Below, one piece after another: positions 22,063 through 35,807 of a DNA stretch of 64,000 bases. The stretch spans positions 62,001 through 126,000 of the forward strand of contig JAUIMM010002582.1 of the NCBI GenBank assembly GCA_031769625.1. The letters run 5' to 3'. The notes below the pieces were generated by a model. It ran no database searches. It was not told the origin of the DNA and saw nothing but the letters and a program-made list of their open reading frames with translations. The DNA comes from Taudactylus pleione (lineage: Eukaryota; Chordata; Amphibia; Anura; Myobatrachidae). The position numbers were made by a program, and so were the translations under genes. Position 1 is the stretch's first letter. Every line of letters starts with the position of its first letter.

Positions 22063-25000
22063 AAACGCAACATGGGAGAAAAACCATTTCACATCACATT
22101 TGTTGGTCTTGGTCTTCAACACATCCAGTGAAATTTTGAGCTGCCTGTGTTTGCTACAAGAGGAGATAACACAAAGTATGCGCTTTTGTTGTTTCCATTG
22201 CTTTCAATGCATTTTGGCCTAAAACGTGCAATTGCTGTTTTCTCTTAAATGCAACATGGGAGAAAACCCATTTCACATCACATTTGTGGGTCTTGGTCTT
22301 CAACACATCCAGTGAAATTTTGAGCTGTCTGTGTTTGCTACAAGAGGAGATAACACAAAGTATGCGCTTTTGTTGGTTCCATTGCTTTCAATGCATTTTG
22401 GCCTAAAACGAGCAATTGCTGTTTTCTCTTAAACGCAACATGGGAGAAAAACCATTTCACATCACATTTGTGGGTCTTGGTCTTCAACACATCCAGTGAA
22501 ATTTTGAGCTGTCTGTGTTTGCTACAAGAGGAGATAACACAAAGTATGCGCTTTTGTTGTTTTCATTGCTTTCAATACATTTTGAGCTAAAACGTGCATT
22601 TGCTGTTTTCTCTTAAACGCAACATGGGAGAAAAACCATTTCACATCACATTTGTGGGTCTTGGTCTTCAACACATCCAGTAAAATTTTGAGCTGTCTGT
22701 GTTTGCTACAAGAGGAGATAACACAAAGTATGCGCTTTTGTTGGTTCCATTGCTTTCAATGCATTTTGGCCTAAAACGAGCAATTGCTGTTTTCTCTTAA
22801 ACGCAACATGGGAGAAAAACCATTTCACATCACATTTGTGGGTCTTGGTCTTCAACACATCCAGTGAAATTTTGAGCTGTCTGTGTTTGCTACAAGTGGA
22901 GATAACAGAAAGTATGCGCTTTTGCTGTTTCCATTGCTTTCAAAGCATTTTGACCTAAAACGTGCATTTGCTGTTTTCTCTTAAATGCAACATGGGAGAA
23001 AAACCATTTCACATCACATTTGTTGGTCTTGGTCTTCAACACATCCAGTGAAATTTTGAGCTGCCTGTGTTTGCTACAAGAGAAGATAACACAAAGTATG
23101 CACTTTTGTTGTTTCCATTGCTTTCAATGCATTTTGGCCTAAAACGTGCATTTGCTGTTTTCTCTTAAACGCAACATGGGAGAAAAACCATTTCACATCA
23201 CATTTGTTGGTCTTGGTCTTCAACACATCCAGTGAAATTTTGAGCTGTCTGTGTTTGCTACAAGAGGAGATAACACAAAGTATGCACTTTTGTTGTTTCC
23301 ATTGCTTTCAATGCATTTTGGCCTAAAACGAGCAATTGCTGTTTTCTCTTAAACGCAACATGGGAGAAAAACCATTTCACATCACATTTGTGGGTATTGG
23401 TCTTCAACACATCCAGTGAAATTTTGAGCTGTCTGTGTTTGCTACAAGTGGAGATAACACAAAGTATGCGCTTTTGTTGTTTCCATTGCTTTCAAAGCAT
23501 TTTGGCCTAAAACGTGCATTTGCTGTTTTCTCTTAAACGCAACATGGGAGAAAAACCATTTCACATCACATTTGTTGGTCTTGGTCTTCAACACATCCAG
23601 TGAAATTTTGAGCTGCCTGTGTTTGCTACAAGAGAAGATAACACAAAGTATGCGCTTTTGTTGTTTCCATTGCTTTCAATGCATTTTGGCCTAAAACGTG
23701 CATTTGCTGTTTTCTCTTAAACGCAACATGGGAGAAAAACCATTTCACATCACATTTGTGGGTATTGGTCTTCAACACATCCAGTGAAATTTTGAGCTGT
23801 CTGTGTTTGCTACAAGAGTAGATAACACAAAGTATGCGCTTTTGTTGGTTCCATTGCTTTCAATGCATTTTGGCCTAAAATGAGCAATTGCTGTTTTCTC
23901 TTAAACGCAACATGGGAGAAAAACCATTTCACATCACATTTGTGGGTCTTGGTCTTCAACACATCCAGTGAAATTTTGAGCTGTCTGTGTTTGCTACAAG
24001 AGGAGATAACACAAAGTATGCGCTCTTGTTGTTTTCATTGCTTTCAATGCATTTTGGCCTAAAACGTGCATTTGCTGTTTTCTCTTAAACGCAACATGGA
24101 GAAAAACCATTTCACATCACATTTGTTGGACTTGGTCTTCAACACATCCAGTGAAATTTTGAGCTGCCTGTGTTTTCTACCAGAGAAGATAACACAAAGT
24201 ATGCGCTTTTGTTGTTTCCATTGCTTTCATTGCATTTTGGCCTAAAACGTGCATTTGCTGTTTTCTCTTAAACGCAACATGGGAGAAAAACCATTTCACA
24301 TCACATTTGTTGGTCTTGGTCTTCAACACATCCAGTGAAATTTTGAGCTGTCTGTGTTTGCTACAAGAGGAGATAACACAAAGTATGCACTTTTGTTGTT
24401 TCCATTGCTTTCAATGCATTTTGGCCTAAAACGAGCAATTGCTGTTTTCTCTTAAACGCAACATGGGAGAAAAACCATTTCACATCACATTTGTGGGTAT
24501 TGGTCTTCAACACATCCAGTGAAATTTTGAGCTGTCTGTGTTTGCTACAAGTGGAGATAACACAAAGTATGCGCTATTGTTGTTTCCATTGCTTTCAAAG
24601 CATTTTGGCCTAAAACGTGCATTTGCTGTTTTCTCTTAAACGCAACATGGGAGAAAAACCATTTCACATCACATTTGTTGGTCTTGGTCTTCAACACATC
24701 CAGTGAAATTTTGAGCTGCCTGTGTTTGCTACAAGAGAAGATAACACAAAGTATGCGCTTTTGTTGTTTCCATTGCTTTCAATGCATTTTGGCCTAAAAC
24801 GTGCATTTGCTGTTTTCTCTTAAACGCAACATGGGGGAAAAACCATTTCACATCACATTTGTTGGTCTTGGTCTTCAACACATCCAGTGAAATTTTGAGC
24901 TGTCCGTGTTTGCTACAAGAGGAGATAACACAACGTATGCACTTTTGTTGTTTCCATTGCTTTCAATGCATTTTGGCCTAAAACGTGCATTTGCTGTTTT

Positions 25001-28000
25001 CTCTTAAACGCAACATGGGAGAAAAACCATTTCACATCACATTTGTTGGTCTTGGTCTTCAACACATCCAGTGAAATTTTGAGCTGCCTGTGTTTGCTAC
25101 AAGAGGAGATAACACAAAGTATGCGCTTTTGTTGTTTTCATTGCTTTCAATGCATTTTGGCCTAAAACGAGCAATTGCTGTTTTCTCTTAAACGCAACAT
25201 GGGAGAAAAACCATTTCACATCACATTTGTGGGTCTTGGTCTTCAACACATCCAGTGAAATTTTGAGCTGTCTGTGTTTGCTACAAGAGGAGATAACACA
25301 ACGTATGCGCTTTTGTTGTTTCCATTGCTTTCAATGCATTTTGGCCTAAAACGTGCATTTGCTATTTTCTCTTAAACGCAACATGGGAGAAAAACCATTT
25401 CACATCACATTTGTTGGTCTTGGTCTTCAACACATCCAGTGAAATTTTGAGCTGCCTGTGTTTGCTACAAGAGGAGATAACACAAAGTATGCGCTTTTGT
25501 TGTTTCCATTGCTTTCAATGCATTTTGGCCTAAAACGTGCAATTGCTGTTTTCTCTTAAATGCAACATGGGAGAAAACCCATTTCACATCACATTTGTGG
25601 GTCTTGGTCTTCAACACATCCAGTGAAATTTTGAGCTGTCTGTGTTTGCTACAAGAGGAGATAACACAAAGTATGCGCTTTTGTTGGTTCCATTGCTTTC
25701 AATGCATTTTGGCCTAAAACGAGCAATTGCTGTTTTCTCTTAAACGCAACATGGGAGAAAAACCATTTCACATCACATTTGTGGGTCTTGGTCTTCAACA
25801 CATCCAGTGAAATTTTGAGCTGTCTGTGTTTGCTACAAGAGAAGATAACATAAAGTATGCGCTTTTGTTGTTTCCATTGCTTTCAATGCATTTTGGCCTA
25901 AAACGTGCATTTGCTGTTTTCTCTTAAACGCAACATGGGGGAAAAACCATTTCACATCACATTTGTTGGTCTTGGTCTTCAACACATCCAGTGAAATTTT
26001 GAGCTGTCCGTGTTTGCTACAAGAGGAGATAACACAACGTATGCACTTTTGTTGTTTCCATTGCTTTCAATGCATTTTGGCCTAAAACGTGCATTTGCTG
26101 TTTTCTCTTAAACGCAACATGGGAGAAAAACCATTTCACATCACATTTGTTGGTCTTGGTCTTCAACACATCCAGTGAAATTTTGAGCTGCCTGTGTTTG
26201 CTACAAGAGGAGATAACACAAAGTATGCGCTTTTGTTGTTTTCATTGCTTTCAATGCATTTTGGCCTAAAACGAGCAATTGCTGTTTTCTCTTAAACGCA
26301 ACATGGGAGAAAAACCATTTCACATCACATTTGTGGGTCTTGGTCTTCAACACATCCAGTGAAATTTTGAGCTGCCTGTGTTTGCTACAAGAGGAGATAA
26401 CACAAAGTATGCGCTTTTGTTGTTTCCATTGCTTTCAATGCATTTTGGCCTAAAACGTGCAATTGCTGTTTTCTCTTAAATGCAACATGGGAGAAAACCC
26501 ATTTCACATCACATTTGTGGGTCTTGGTCTTCAACACATCCAGTGAAATTTTGAGCTGTCTGTGTTTGCTACAAGAGGAGATAACACAAAGTATGCGCTT
26601 TTGTTGGTTCCATTGCTTTCAATGCATTTGGCCTAAAACGAGCAATTGCTGTTTTCTCTTAAACGCAACATGGGAGAAAAACCATTTCACATCACATTTG
26701 TGGGTCTTGGTCTTCAACACATCCAGTGAAATTTTGAGCTGTCTGTGTTTGCTACAAGAGGAGATAACACAAAGTATGCGCTTTTGTTGTTTTCATTGCT
26801 TTCAATACATTTTGGCCTAAAACGTGCATTTGCTGTTTTCTCTTAAACGCAACATGGGAGAAAAACCATTTCACATCACATTTGTGGGTCTTGGTCTTCA
26901 ACACATCCAGTAAAATTTTGAGCTGTCTGTGTTTGCTACAAGAGGAGATAACACAAAGTATGCGCTTTTGTTGTTTCCATTGCTTTCAAAGCATTTTGGC
27001 CTAAAACGTGCATTTGCTGTTTTCTCTTAAACGCAAAATGGGAGAAAAACCATTTCACATCACATTTGTTGGTCTTGGTCTTCAACACATCCAGTGAAAT
27101 TTTGAGCTGTCCGTGTTTGCTACAAGAAGAGATAACACAACATATGCACTTTTGTTGTTTCCATTGCTTTCAATGCATTTTGGCCTAAAACGTGCATTTG
27201 CTGTTTTCTCTTAAACGCAACATGGGAGAAAAACCATTTCACATCACATTTGTTGGTCTTGGTCTTCAACACATCCAGTGAAATTTTGAGCTGCCTGTGT
27301 TTGCTACAAGAGGAGATAACACAAAGTATGCGCTTTTGTTGGTTCCATTGCTTTCAATGCATTTTTGCCTAAAACGAGCAATTACTGTTTTCTCTTAAAC
27401 GCAACATGGGAGAAAAACCATTTCACATCATATTTGTGGGTCTTGGTCTTCAACACATCCAGTGAAATTTTGAGCTGTCTGTGTTTGCTACAAGAGGAGA
27501 TAACACAAAGTATGCGCTTTTGTTGTTTTCATTGCTTTCAAAGCATTTTGGCCTAAAACGTGCATTTGCTGTTTTCTCTTAAACGCAACATGGGAGAAAA
27601 ACCATTTCACATCACATTTGTTGGTCTTGGTCTTCAACACATCCAGTGAAATTTTGAGCTGTCTGTGTTTGCTACAAGAGGAGATAACACAAAGTATGCA
27701 CTTTTGTTGTTTCCATTGCTTTCAATGCATTTTGGCCTAAAACGAGCAATTGCTGTTTTCTCTTAAACGCAACATGGGAGAAAAACCATTTCACATCACA
27801 TTTGTGGGTATTGGTTTTCAACACATCCAGTGAAATTTTGAGCTGTCTGTGTTTGCTACAAGTGGATATAACACAAAGTATTCGCTTTTGTTGTTTCCAT
27901 TGCTTTCAAAGCATTTTGGCCTAAAACGTGCATTTGCTGTTTTCTCTTAAACGCAACATGGGAGAAAAACCATTTCACATCACATTTGTGGGTCTTGGTC

Positions 28001-31000
28001 TTCAACACATCCAGTGAAATTTTGAGCTGCCTGTGTTTGCTACAAGAGAAGATAACACAAAGTATGCGCTTTTGTTGTTTCCATTGCTTTCAATGCATTT
28101 TGGCCTAAAACGTGCATTTGCTGTTTTCTCTTAAACGCAAAATGGGAGAAAAACCATTTCACATCACATTTGTGGGTATTGGTCTTCAACACATCCAGTG
28201 AAATTTTGAGCTGTCTGTGTTTGCTACAAGAGGAGATAACACAAAGTATGCGCTTTTGTTGTTTCCATTGCTTTCAATGCATTTTGGCCTAAAACGTGCA
28301 ATTGCTGTTTTCTCTTAAACGCAATATGGGAGAAAAACCATTTCACATCACATTTGTGGGTCTTGGTCTTCAACACATCAAGTGAAATTTTGAGCTGCCT
28401 GTGTTTGCTACAAGAGTAGATAACACAAAGTATGCGCTTTTGTTGGTTCCATTGCTTTCAATGCATTTTGGCCTAAAATGAGCAATTGCTGTTTTCTCTT
28501 AAACGCAACATGGGAGAAAAACCATTTCACATCACATTTGTGGGTCTTGGTCTTCAACATATCCAGTGAAATTTTGAGCTGTCTGTGTTTGCTACAAGAG
28601 GAGATAACACAAAGTATGCGCTCTTGTTGTTTTCATTGCTTTCAATGCATTTTGGCCTAAAACGTGCATTTGCTGTTTTCTCTTAAACGCAACATGGGAG
28701 AAAAACCATTTCACATCACATTTGTTGGTCTTGGTCTTCAACACATCCAGTGAAATTTTGAGCTGCCTGTGTTTGCTACCAGAGAAGATAACACAAAGTA
28801 TGCGCTTTTGTTGTTTCCATTGCTTTCATTGCATTTTGGCCTAAAACGTGCATTTGCTGTTTTCTCTTAAACGCAACATGGGAGAAAAACCATTTCACAT
28901 CACATTTGTGGGTATTGGTCTTCAACACATCCAGTGAAATTTTGAGCTGTCTGTGTTTGCTACAAGTGGAGATAACACAAAGTATGCGCTATTGTTGTTT
29001 CCATTGCTTTCAAAGCATTTTGGCCTAAAACGTGCATTTGCTGTTTTCTCTTAAACGCAACATGGGAGAAAAACCATTTCACATCACATTTGTTGGTCTT
29101 GGTCTTCAACACATCCAGTGAAATTTTGAGCTGCCTGTGTTTGCTACAAGAGAAGATAACACAAAGTATGCGCTTTTGTTGTTTCCATTGCTTTCAATGC
29201 ATTTTGGCCTAAAACGTGCATTTGCTGTTTTCTCTTAAACGCAACATGGGGGAAAAACCATTTCACATCACATTTGTTGGTCTTGGTCTTCAACACATCC
29301 AGTGAAATTTTGAGCTGTCCGTGTTTGCTACAAGAGGAGATAACACAACGTATGCACTTTTGTTGTTTCCATTGCTTTGAATGCATTTTGGCCTAAAACG
29401 TGCATTTGCTGTTTTCTCTTAAACGCAACATGGGAGAAAAACCATTTCACATCACATTTGTTGGTCTTGGTCTTCAACACATCCAGTGAAATTTTGAGCT
29501 GCCTGTGTTTGCTACAAGAGGAGATAACACAAAGTATGCGCTTTTGTTGTTTTCATTGCTTTCAATGCATTTTGGCCTAAAACGAGCAATTGCTGTTTTC
29601 TCTTAAACGCAACATGGGAGAAAAACCATTTCACATCACATTTGTGGGTCTTGGTCTTCAACACATCCAGTGAAATTTTGAGCTGTCTGTGTTTGCTACA
29701 AGAGGAGATAACACAAAGTATGCGCTTTTGTTGTTTCCATTGCTTTCAATGCATTTTGGCCTAAAACGTGCAATTGCTGTTTTCTCTTAAATGCAACATG
29801 GGAGAAAACCCATTTCACATCACATTTGTGGGTCTTGGTCTTCAACACATCCAGTGAAATTTTGAGCTGTCTGTGTTTGCTACAAGAGGAGATAACACAA
29901 AGTATGCGCTTTTGTTGGTTCCATTGCTTTCAATGCATTTTGGCCTAAAACGAGCAATTGCTGTTTTCTCTTAAACGCAACATGGGAGAAAAACCATTTC
30001 ACATCACATTTGTGGGTCTTGGTCTTCAACACATCCAGTGAAATTTTGAGCTGTCTGTGTTTGCTACAAGAGGAGATAACACAAAGTATGCGCTTTTGTT
30101 GTTTTCATTGCTTTCAATACATTTTGGCCTAAAACGTGCATTTGCTGTTTTCTCTTAAACGCAACATGGGAGAAAAACCATTTCACATCACATTTGTGGG
30201 TCTTGGTCTTCAACACATCCAGTAAAATTTTGAGCTGTCTGTGTTTGCTACAAGAGGAGATAACACAAAGTATGCGCTTTTGTTGGTTCCATTGCTTTCA
30301 ATGCATTTTGGCCTAAAACGAGCAATTGCTGTTTTCTCTTAAACGCAACATGGGAGAAAAACCATTTCACATCACATTTGTGGGTCTTGGTCTTCAACAC
30401 ATCCAGTGAAATTTTGAGCTGTCTGTGTTTGCTACAAGTGGAGATAACAGAAAGTATGCGCTTTTGCTGTTTCCATTGCTTTCAAAGCATTTTGACTTAA
30501 AACGTGCATTTGCTGTTTTCTCTTAAATGCAACATGGGAGAAAAACCATTTCACATCACATTTGTTGGTCTTGGTCTTCAACACATCCAGTGAAATTTTG
30601 AGCTGCCTGTGTTTGCTACAAGAGAAGATAACACAAAGTATGCGCTTTTGTTGTTTCCATTGCTTTCAATGCATTTTGGCCTAAAACGTGCATTTGCTGT
30701 TTTCTCTTAAACGCAACATGGGAGAAAAACCATTTCACATCACATTTGTGGGTCTTGGTCTTCAACACATCCAGTGAAATTTTGAGCTGTCTGTGTTTGC
30801 TACAAGAGGAGATAACACAACGTATGCGCTTTTGTTGTTTCCATTGCTTTCAATGCATTTTGGCCTAAAACGTGCATTTGCTGTTTTCTCTTAAACGCAA
30901 CATGGGAGAAAAACCATTTCACATCACATTTGTGGGTCTTGGTCTTCAACACATCCAGTGAAATTTTGAGCTGTCTGTGTTTGCTACAAGAGGAGATAAC

Positions 31001-31812
31001 ACAAAGTATGCGCTCTTGTTGTTTTCATTGCTTTCAATGCATTTTGGCCTAAAACGTGCATTTGCTGTTTTCTCTTAAACGCAACATGGGAGAAAAACCA
31101 TTTCACATCACATTTGTTGGTCTTGGTCTTCAACACATCCAGTGAAATTTTGAGCTGCCTGTGTTTGCTACCAGAGAAGTTAACACAAAGTATGCGCTTT
31201 TGTTGTTTCCATTGCTTTCATTGCATTTTGGCCTAAAACGTGCATTTGCTGTTTTCTCTTAAACGCAACATGGGAGAAAAACCATTTCACATCACATTAG
31301 TTGGTCTTGGTCTTCAACACATCCAGTGAAATTTTGAGCTGTCTGTGTTTGCTACAAGTGGAGATAACACAAAGTATGCGCTATTGTTGTTTCCATTGCT
31401 TTCAAAGCATTTTGGCCTAAAACGTGCATTTGCTGTTTTCTCTTAAACGCAACATGGGAGAAAAACCATTTCACATCACATTTGTTGGTCTTGGTCTTCA
31501 ACACATCCAGTGAAATTTTGAGCTGCCTGTGTTTGCTACAAGAGAAGATAACACAAAGTATGCGCTTTTGTTGTTTCCATTGCTTTCAAAGCATTTTGGC
31601 CTAAAACGTGCATTTGCTGTTTTCTCTTAAACGCAACATGGGAGAAAAACCATTTCACATCACATTTGTGGGTCTTGGTCTTCAACACATCCAGTGAAAT
31701 TTTGAGCTGCCTGTGTTTGCTACAAGAGAAGATAACACAAAGTATGCGCTTTTGTTGTTTCCATTGCTTTCAATGCATTTTGGCCTAAAACGTGCATTTG
31801 CTGTTTTCTCTT

Positions 31813-33652
31813 AAACGCAAAATGGGAGAAAAACCATTTCACATCACATTTGTGGGTATTGGTCTTCAACACATCCAGTGAAATTTTGAGCTGTCTGTGT
31901 TTGCTACAAGAGGAGATAACACAAAGTATGCGCTTTTGTTGTTTCCATTGCTTTCAATGCATTTTGGCCTAAAACGTGCAATTGCTGTTTTCTCTTAAAC
32001 GCAATATGGGAGAAAAACCATTTCACATCACATTTGTGGGTCTTGGTCTTCAACACATCAAGTGAAATTTTGAGCTGCCTGTGTTTGCTACAAGAGTAGA
32101 TAACACAAAGTATGCGCTTTTGTTGGTTCCATTGCTTTCAATGCATTTTGGCCTAAAATGAGCAATTGCTGTTTTCTCTTAAACGCAACATGGGAGAAAA
32201 ACCATTTCACATCACATTTGTGGGTCTTGGTCTTCAACACATCCAGTGAAATTTTGAGCTGTCTGTGTTTGCTACAAGAGGAGATAACACAAAGTATGCG
32301 CTCTTGTTGTTTTCATTGCTTTCAATGCATTTTGGCCTAAAACGTGCATTTGCTGTTTTCTCTTAAACGAAACATGGGAGAAAAACCATTTCACATCACA
32401 TTTGTTGGTCTTGGTCTTCAACACATCCAGTGAAATTTTGAGCTGCCTGTGTTTGCTACCAGAGAAGATAACACAAAGTATGCGCTTTTGTTGTTTCCAT
32501 TGCTTTCATTGCATTTTGGCCTAAAACGTGCATTTGCTGTTTTCTCTTAAACGCAACATGGGAGAAAAACCATTTCACATCACATTTGTTGGTCTTGGTC
32601 TTCAACACATCCAGTGAAATTTTGAGCTGTCTGTGTTTGCTACAAGAGGAGATAACACAACGTATGCACTTTTGTTGTTTCCATTGCTTTCAATGCATTT
32701 TGGCCTAAAACGAGCAATTGCTGTTTTCTCTTAAACGCAACATGGGAGAAATACCATTTCACATCACATTTGTGGGTATTGGTCTTCAACACATCCAGTG
32801 AAATTTTGAGCTGTCTGTGTTTGCTACAAGTGGAGATAACACAAAGTATGCGCTATTGTTGTTTCCATTGCTTTCAAAGCATTTTGGCCTAAAACGTGCA
32901 TTTGCTGTTTTCTCTTAAACGCAACATGGGAGAAAAACCATTTCACATCACATTTGTTGGTCTTGGTCTTCAACACATCCAGTGAAATTTTGAGCTGCCT
33001 GTGTTTGCTACAAGAGAAGATAACACAAAGTATGCGCTTTTGTTGTTTCCATTGCTTTCAATGCATTTTGGCCTAAAACGTGCATTTGCTGTTTTCTCTT
33101 AAACGCAACATGGGGGAAAAACCATTTCACATCACATTTGTTGGTCTTGGTCTTCAACACATCCAGTGAAATTTTGAGCTGTCCGTGTTTGCTACAAGAG
33201 GAGATAACACAACGTATGCACTTTTGTTGTTTCCATTGCTATCAATGCATTTTGGCCTAAAACGTGCATTTGCTGTTTTCTCTTAAACGCAACATGGGAG
33301 AAAAACCATTTCACATCACATTTGTTGGTCTTGGTCTTCAACACATCCAGTGAAATTTTGAGCTGCCTGTGTTTGCTACAAGAGGAGATAACACAAAGTA
33401 TGCGCTTTTGTTGTTTTCATTGCTTTCAATGCATTTTGGCCTAAAACGAGCAATTGCTGTTTTCTCTTAAACGCAACATGGGAGAAAAACCATTTCACAT
33501 CACATTTGTGGGTCTTGGTCTTCAACACATCCAGTGAAATTTTGAGCTGTCTGTGTTTGCTACAAGAGGAGATAACACAACGTATGCGCTTTTGTTGTTT
33601 CCATTGCTTTCAATGCATTTTGGCCTAAAACGTGCATTTGCTATTTTCTCTT
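31813..33652. repeat. Ten-monomer module, copy 3
   Basis: Same order and length as the copy at 17095. Private changes include AAACGAAAC near 32369 and TATCAATGCAT near 33241. A shorter relative lacking one unit starts at 28133. Confidence 0.85.
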
Positions 33653-33836
33653 AAACGCAACATGGGAGAAAAACCATTTCACATCACATTTGTTGGTCTT
33701 GGTCTTCAACACATCCAGTGAAATTTTGAGCTGCCTGTGTTTGCTACAAGAGGAGATAACACAAAGTATGCGCTTTTGTTGTTTCCATTGCTTTCAATGC
33801 ATTTTGGCCTAAAACGTGCAATTGCTGTTTTCTCTT

Positions 33837-34572
33837 AAATGCAACATGGGAGAAAACCCATTTCACATCACATTTGTGGGTCTTGGTCTTCAACACATCC
33901 AGTGAAATTTTGAGCTGTCTGTGTTTGCTACAAGAGGAGATAACACAAAGTATGCGCTTTTGTTGGTTCCATTGCTTTCAATGCATTTTGGCCTAAAACG
34001 AGCAATTGCTGTTTTCTCTTAAACGCAACATGGGAGAAAAACCATTTCACATCACATTTGTGGGTCTTGGTCTTCAACACATCCAGTGAAATTTTGAGCT
34101 GTCTTTGTTTGCTACAAGAGGAGATAACACAAAGTATGCGCTTTTGTTGTTTTCATTGCTTTCAATACATTTTGGCCTAAAACGTGCATTTGCTGTTTTC
34201 TCTTAAACGCAACATGGGAGAAAAACCATTTCACATCACATTTGTGGGTCTTGGTCTTCAACACATCCAGTAAAATTTTGAGCTGTCTGTGTTTGCTACA
34301 AGAGGAGATAACACAACGTATGCGCTTTTGTTGTTTCCATTGCTTTCAATGCATTTTGGCCTAAAACGTGCATTTGCTGTTTTCTCTTAAACGCAACATG
34401 GGAGAAAAACCATTTCACATCACATTTGTTGGTCTTGGTCTTCAACACATCCAGTGTAATTTTGAGCTGCCTGTGTTTGCTACAAGAGGAGATAACACAA
34501 AGTATGCGCTTTTGTTGGTTCCATTGCTTTCAATGCATTTTGGCCTAAAACGAGCAATTGCTGTTTTCTCTT
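33837..34572. repeat. Four-monomer block, copy 1
   Basis: Starts with AAATGCAAC and GAGAAAACCC, then a GGTTCC unit, a CAATACAT unit, a CAGTAAAA unit and a CAGTGTAAT unit as far as the fourth unit's end. It is repeated 1104 bp downstream. Confidence 0.8.
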
Positions 34573-34940
34573 AAACGCAACATGGGAGAAAAACCATTTC
34601 ACATCACATTTGTGGGTCTTGGTCTTCAACACATCCAGTGAAATTTTGAGCTGCCTGTGCTTGCTACAAGAGGAGATAACACAAAGTATGCGCTTTTGTT
34701 GTTTCCATTGCTTTCAAAGCATTTTGGCCTAAAACGTGCAATTGCTGTTTTCTCTTAAACGCAACATGGGAGAAAAACCATTTCACATCACATTTGTGGG
34801 TCTTGGTCTTCAACACATCCAGTGAAATTTTGAGCTGCCTGTGTTTGCTACAAGAGGAGATAACACAAAGTATGCGCTTTTGTTGTTTCCATTGCTTTCA
34901 ATGCATTTTGGCCTAAAACGTGCAATTGCTGTTTTCTCTT

Positions 34941-35676
34941 AAATGCAACATGGGAGAAAACCCATTTCACATCACATTTGTGGGTCTTGGTCTTCAACAC
35001 ATCCAGTGAAATTTTGAGCTGTCTGTGTTTGCTACAAGAGGAGATAACACAAAGTATGCGCTTTTGTTGGTTCCATTGCTTTCAATGCATTTTGGCCTAA
35101 AACGAGCAATTGCTGTTTTCTCTTAAACGCAACATGGGAGAAAAACCATTTCACATCACATTTGTGGGTCTTGGTCTTCAACACATCCAGTGAAATTTTA
35201 AGCTGTCTGTGTTTGCTACAAGAGGAGATAACACAAAGTATGCGCTTTTGTTGTTTTCATTGCTTTCAATACATTTTGGCCTAAAACGTGCATTTGCTGT
35301 TTTCTCTTAAACGCAACATGGGAGAAAAACCATTTCACATCACATTTGTGGGTATTGGTCTTCAACACATCCAGTAAAATTTTGAGCTGTCTGTGTTTGC
35401 TACAAGAGGAGATAACACAACGTATGCGCTTTTGTTGTTTCCATTGCTTTCAATGCATTTTGGCCTAAAACGTGCATTTGCTGTTTTCTCTTAAACGCAA
35501 CATGGGAGAAAAACCATTTCACATCACATTTGTTGGTCTTGGTCTTCAACACATCCAGTGTAATTTTGAGCTGCCTGTGTTTGCTACAAGAGGAGATAAC
35601 ACAAAGTATGCGCTTTTGTTGGTTCCATTGCTTTCAATGCATTTTGGCCTAAAACGAGCAATTGCTGTTTTCTCTT
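34941..35676. repeat. Four-monomer block, copy 2
   Basis: Same markers as 33837-34572 at an offset of exactly six units. Differences include TTTTAAGCTG near 35196 and GGGTATT in the CAGTAAAA unit. Confidence 0.8.
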
Positions 35677-35789
35677 AAACGCAACATGGGAGAAAAACCA
35701 TTTCACATCACATTTGTGGGTCTTGGTCTTCAACACATCCAGTGAAATTTTGAGCTGTCTGTGTTTGCTACAAGAGGAGATATCACAAA

Positions 35790-35807
35790 GTATGCGCTGT
35801 ATGCGCT
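35790..35807. repeat. 9-bp tandem duplication in a monomer (copy 3)
   Basis: Same duplication and companion variant, more than 20 kb from copy 2. This shows long-range spread of one mutated monomer. Confidence 0.97.
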
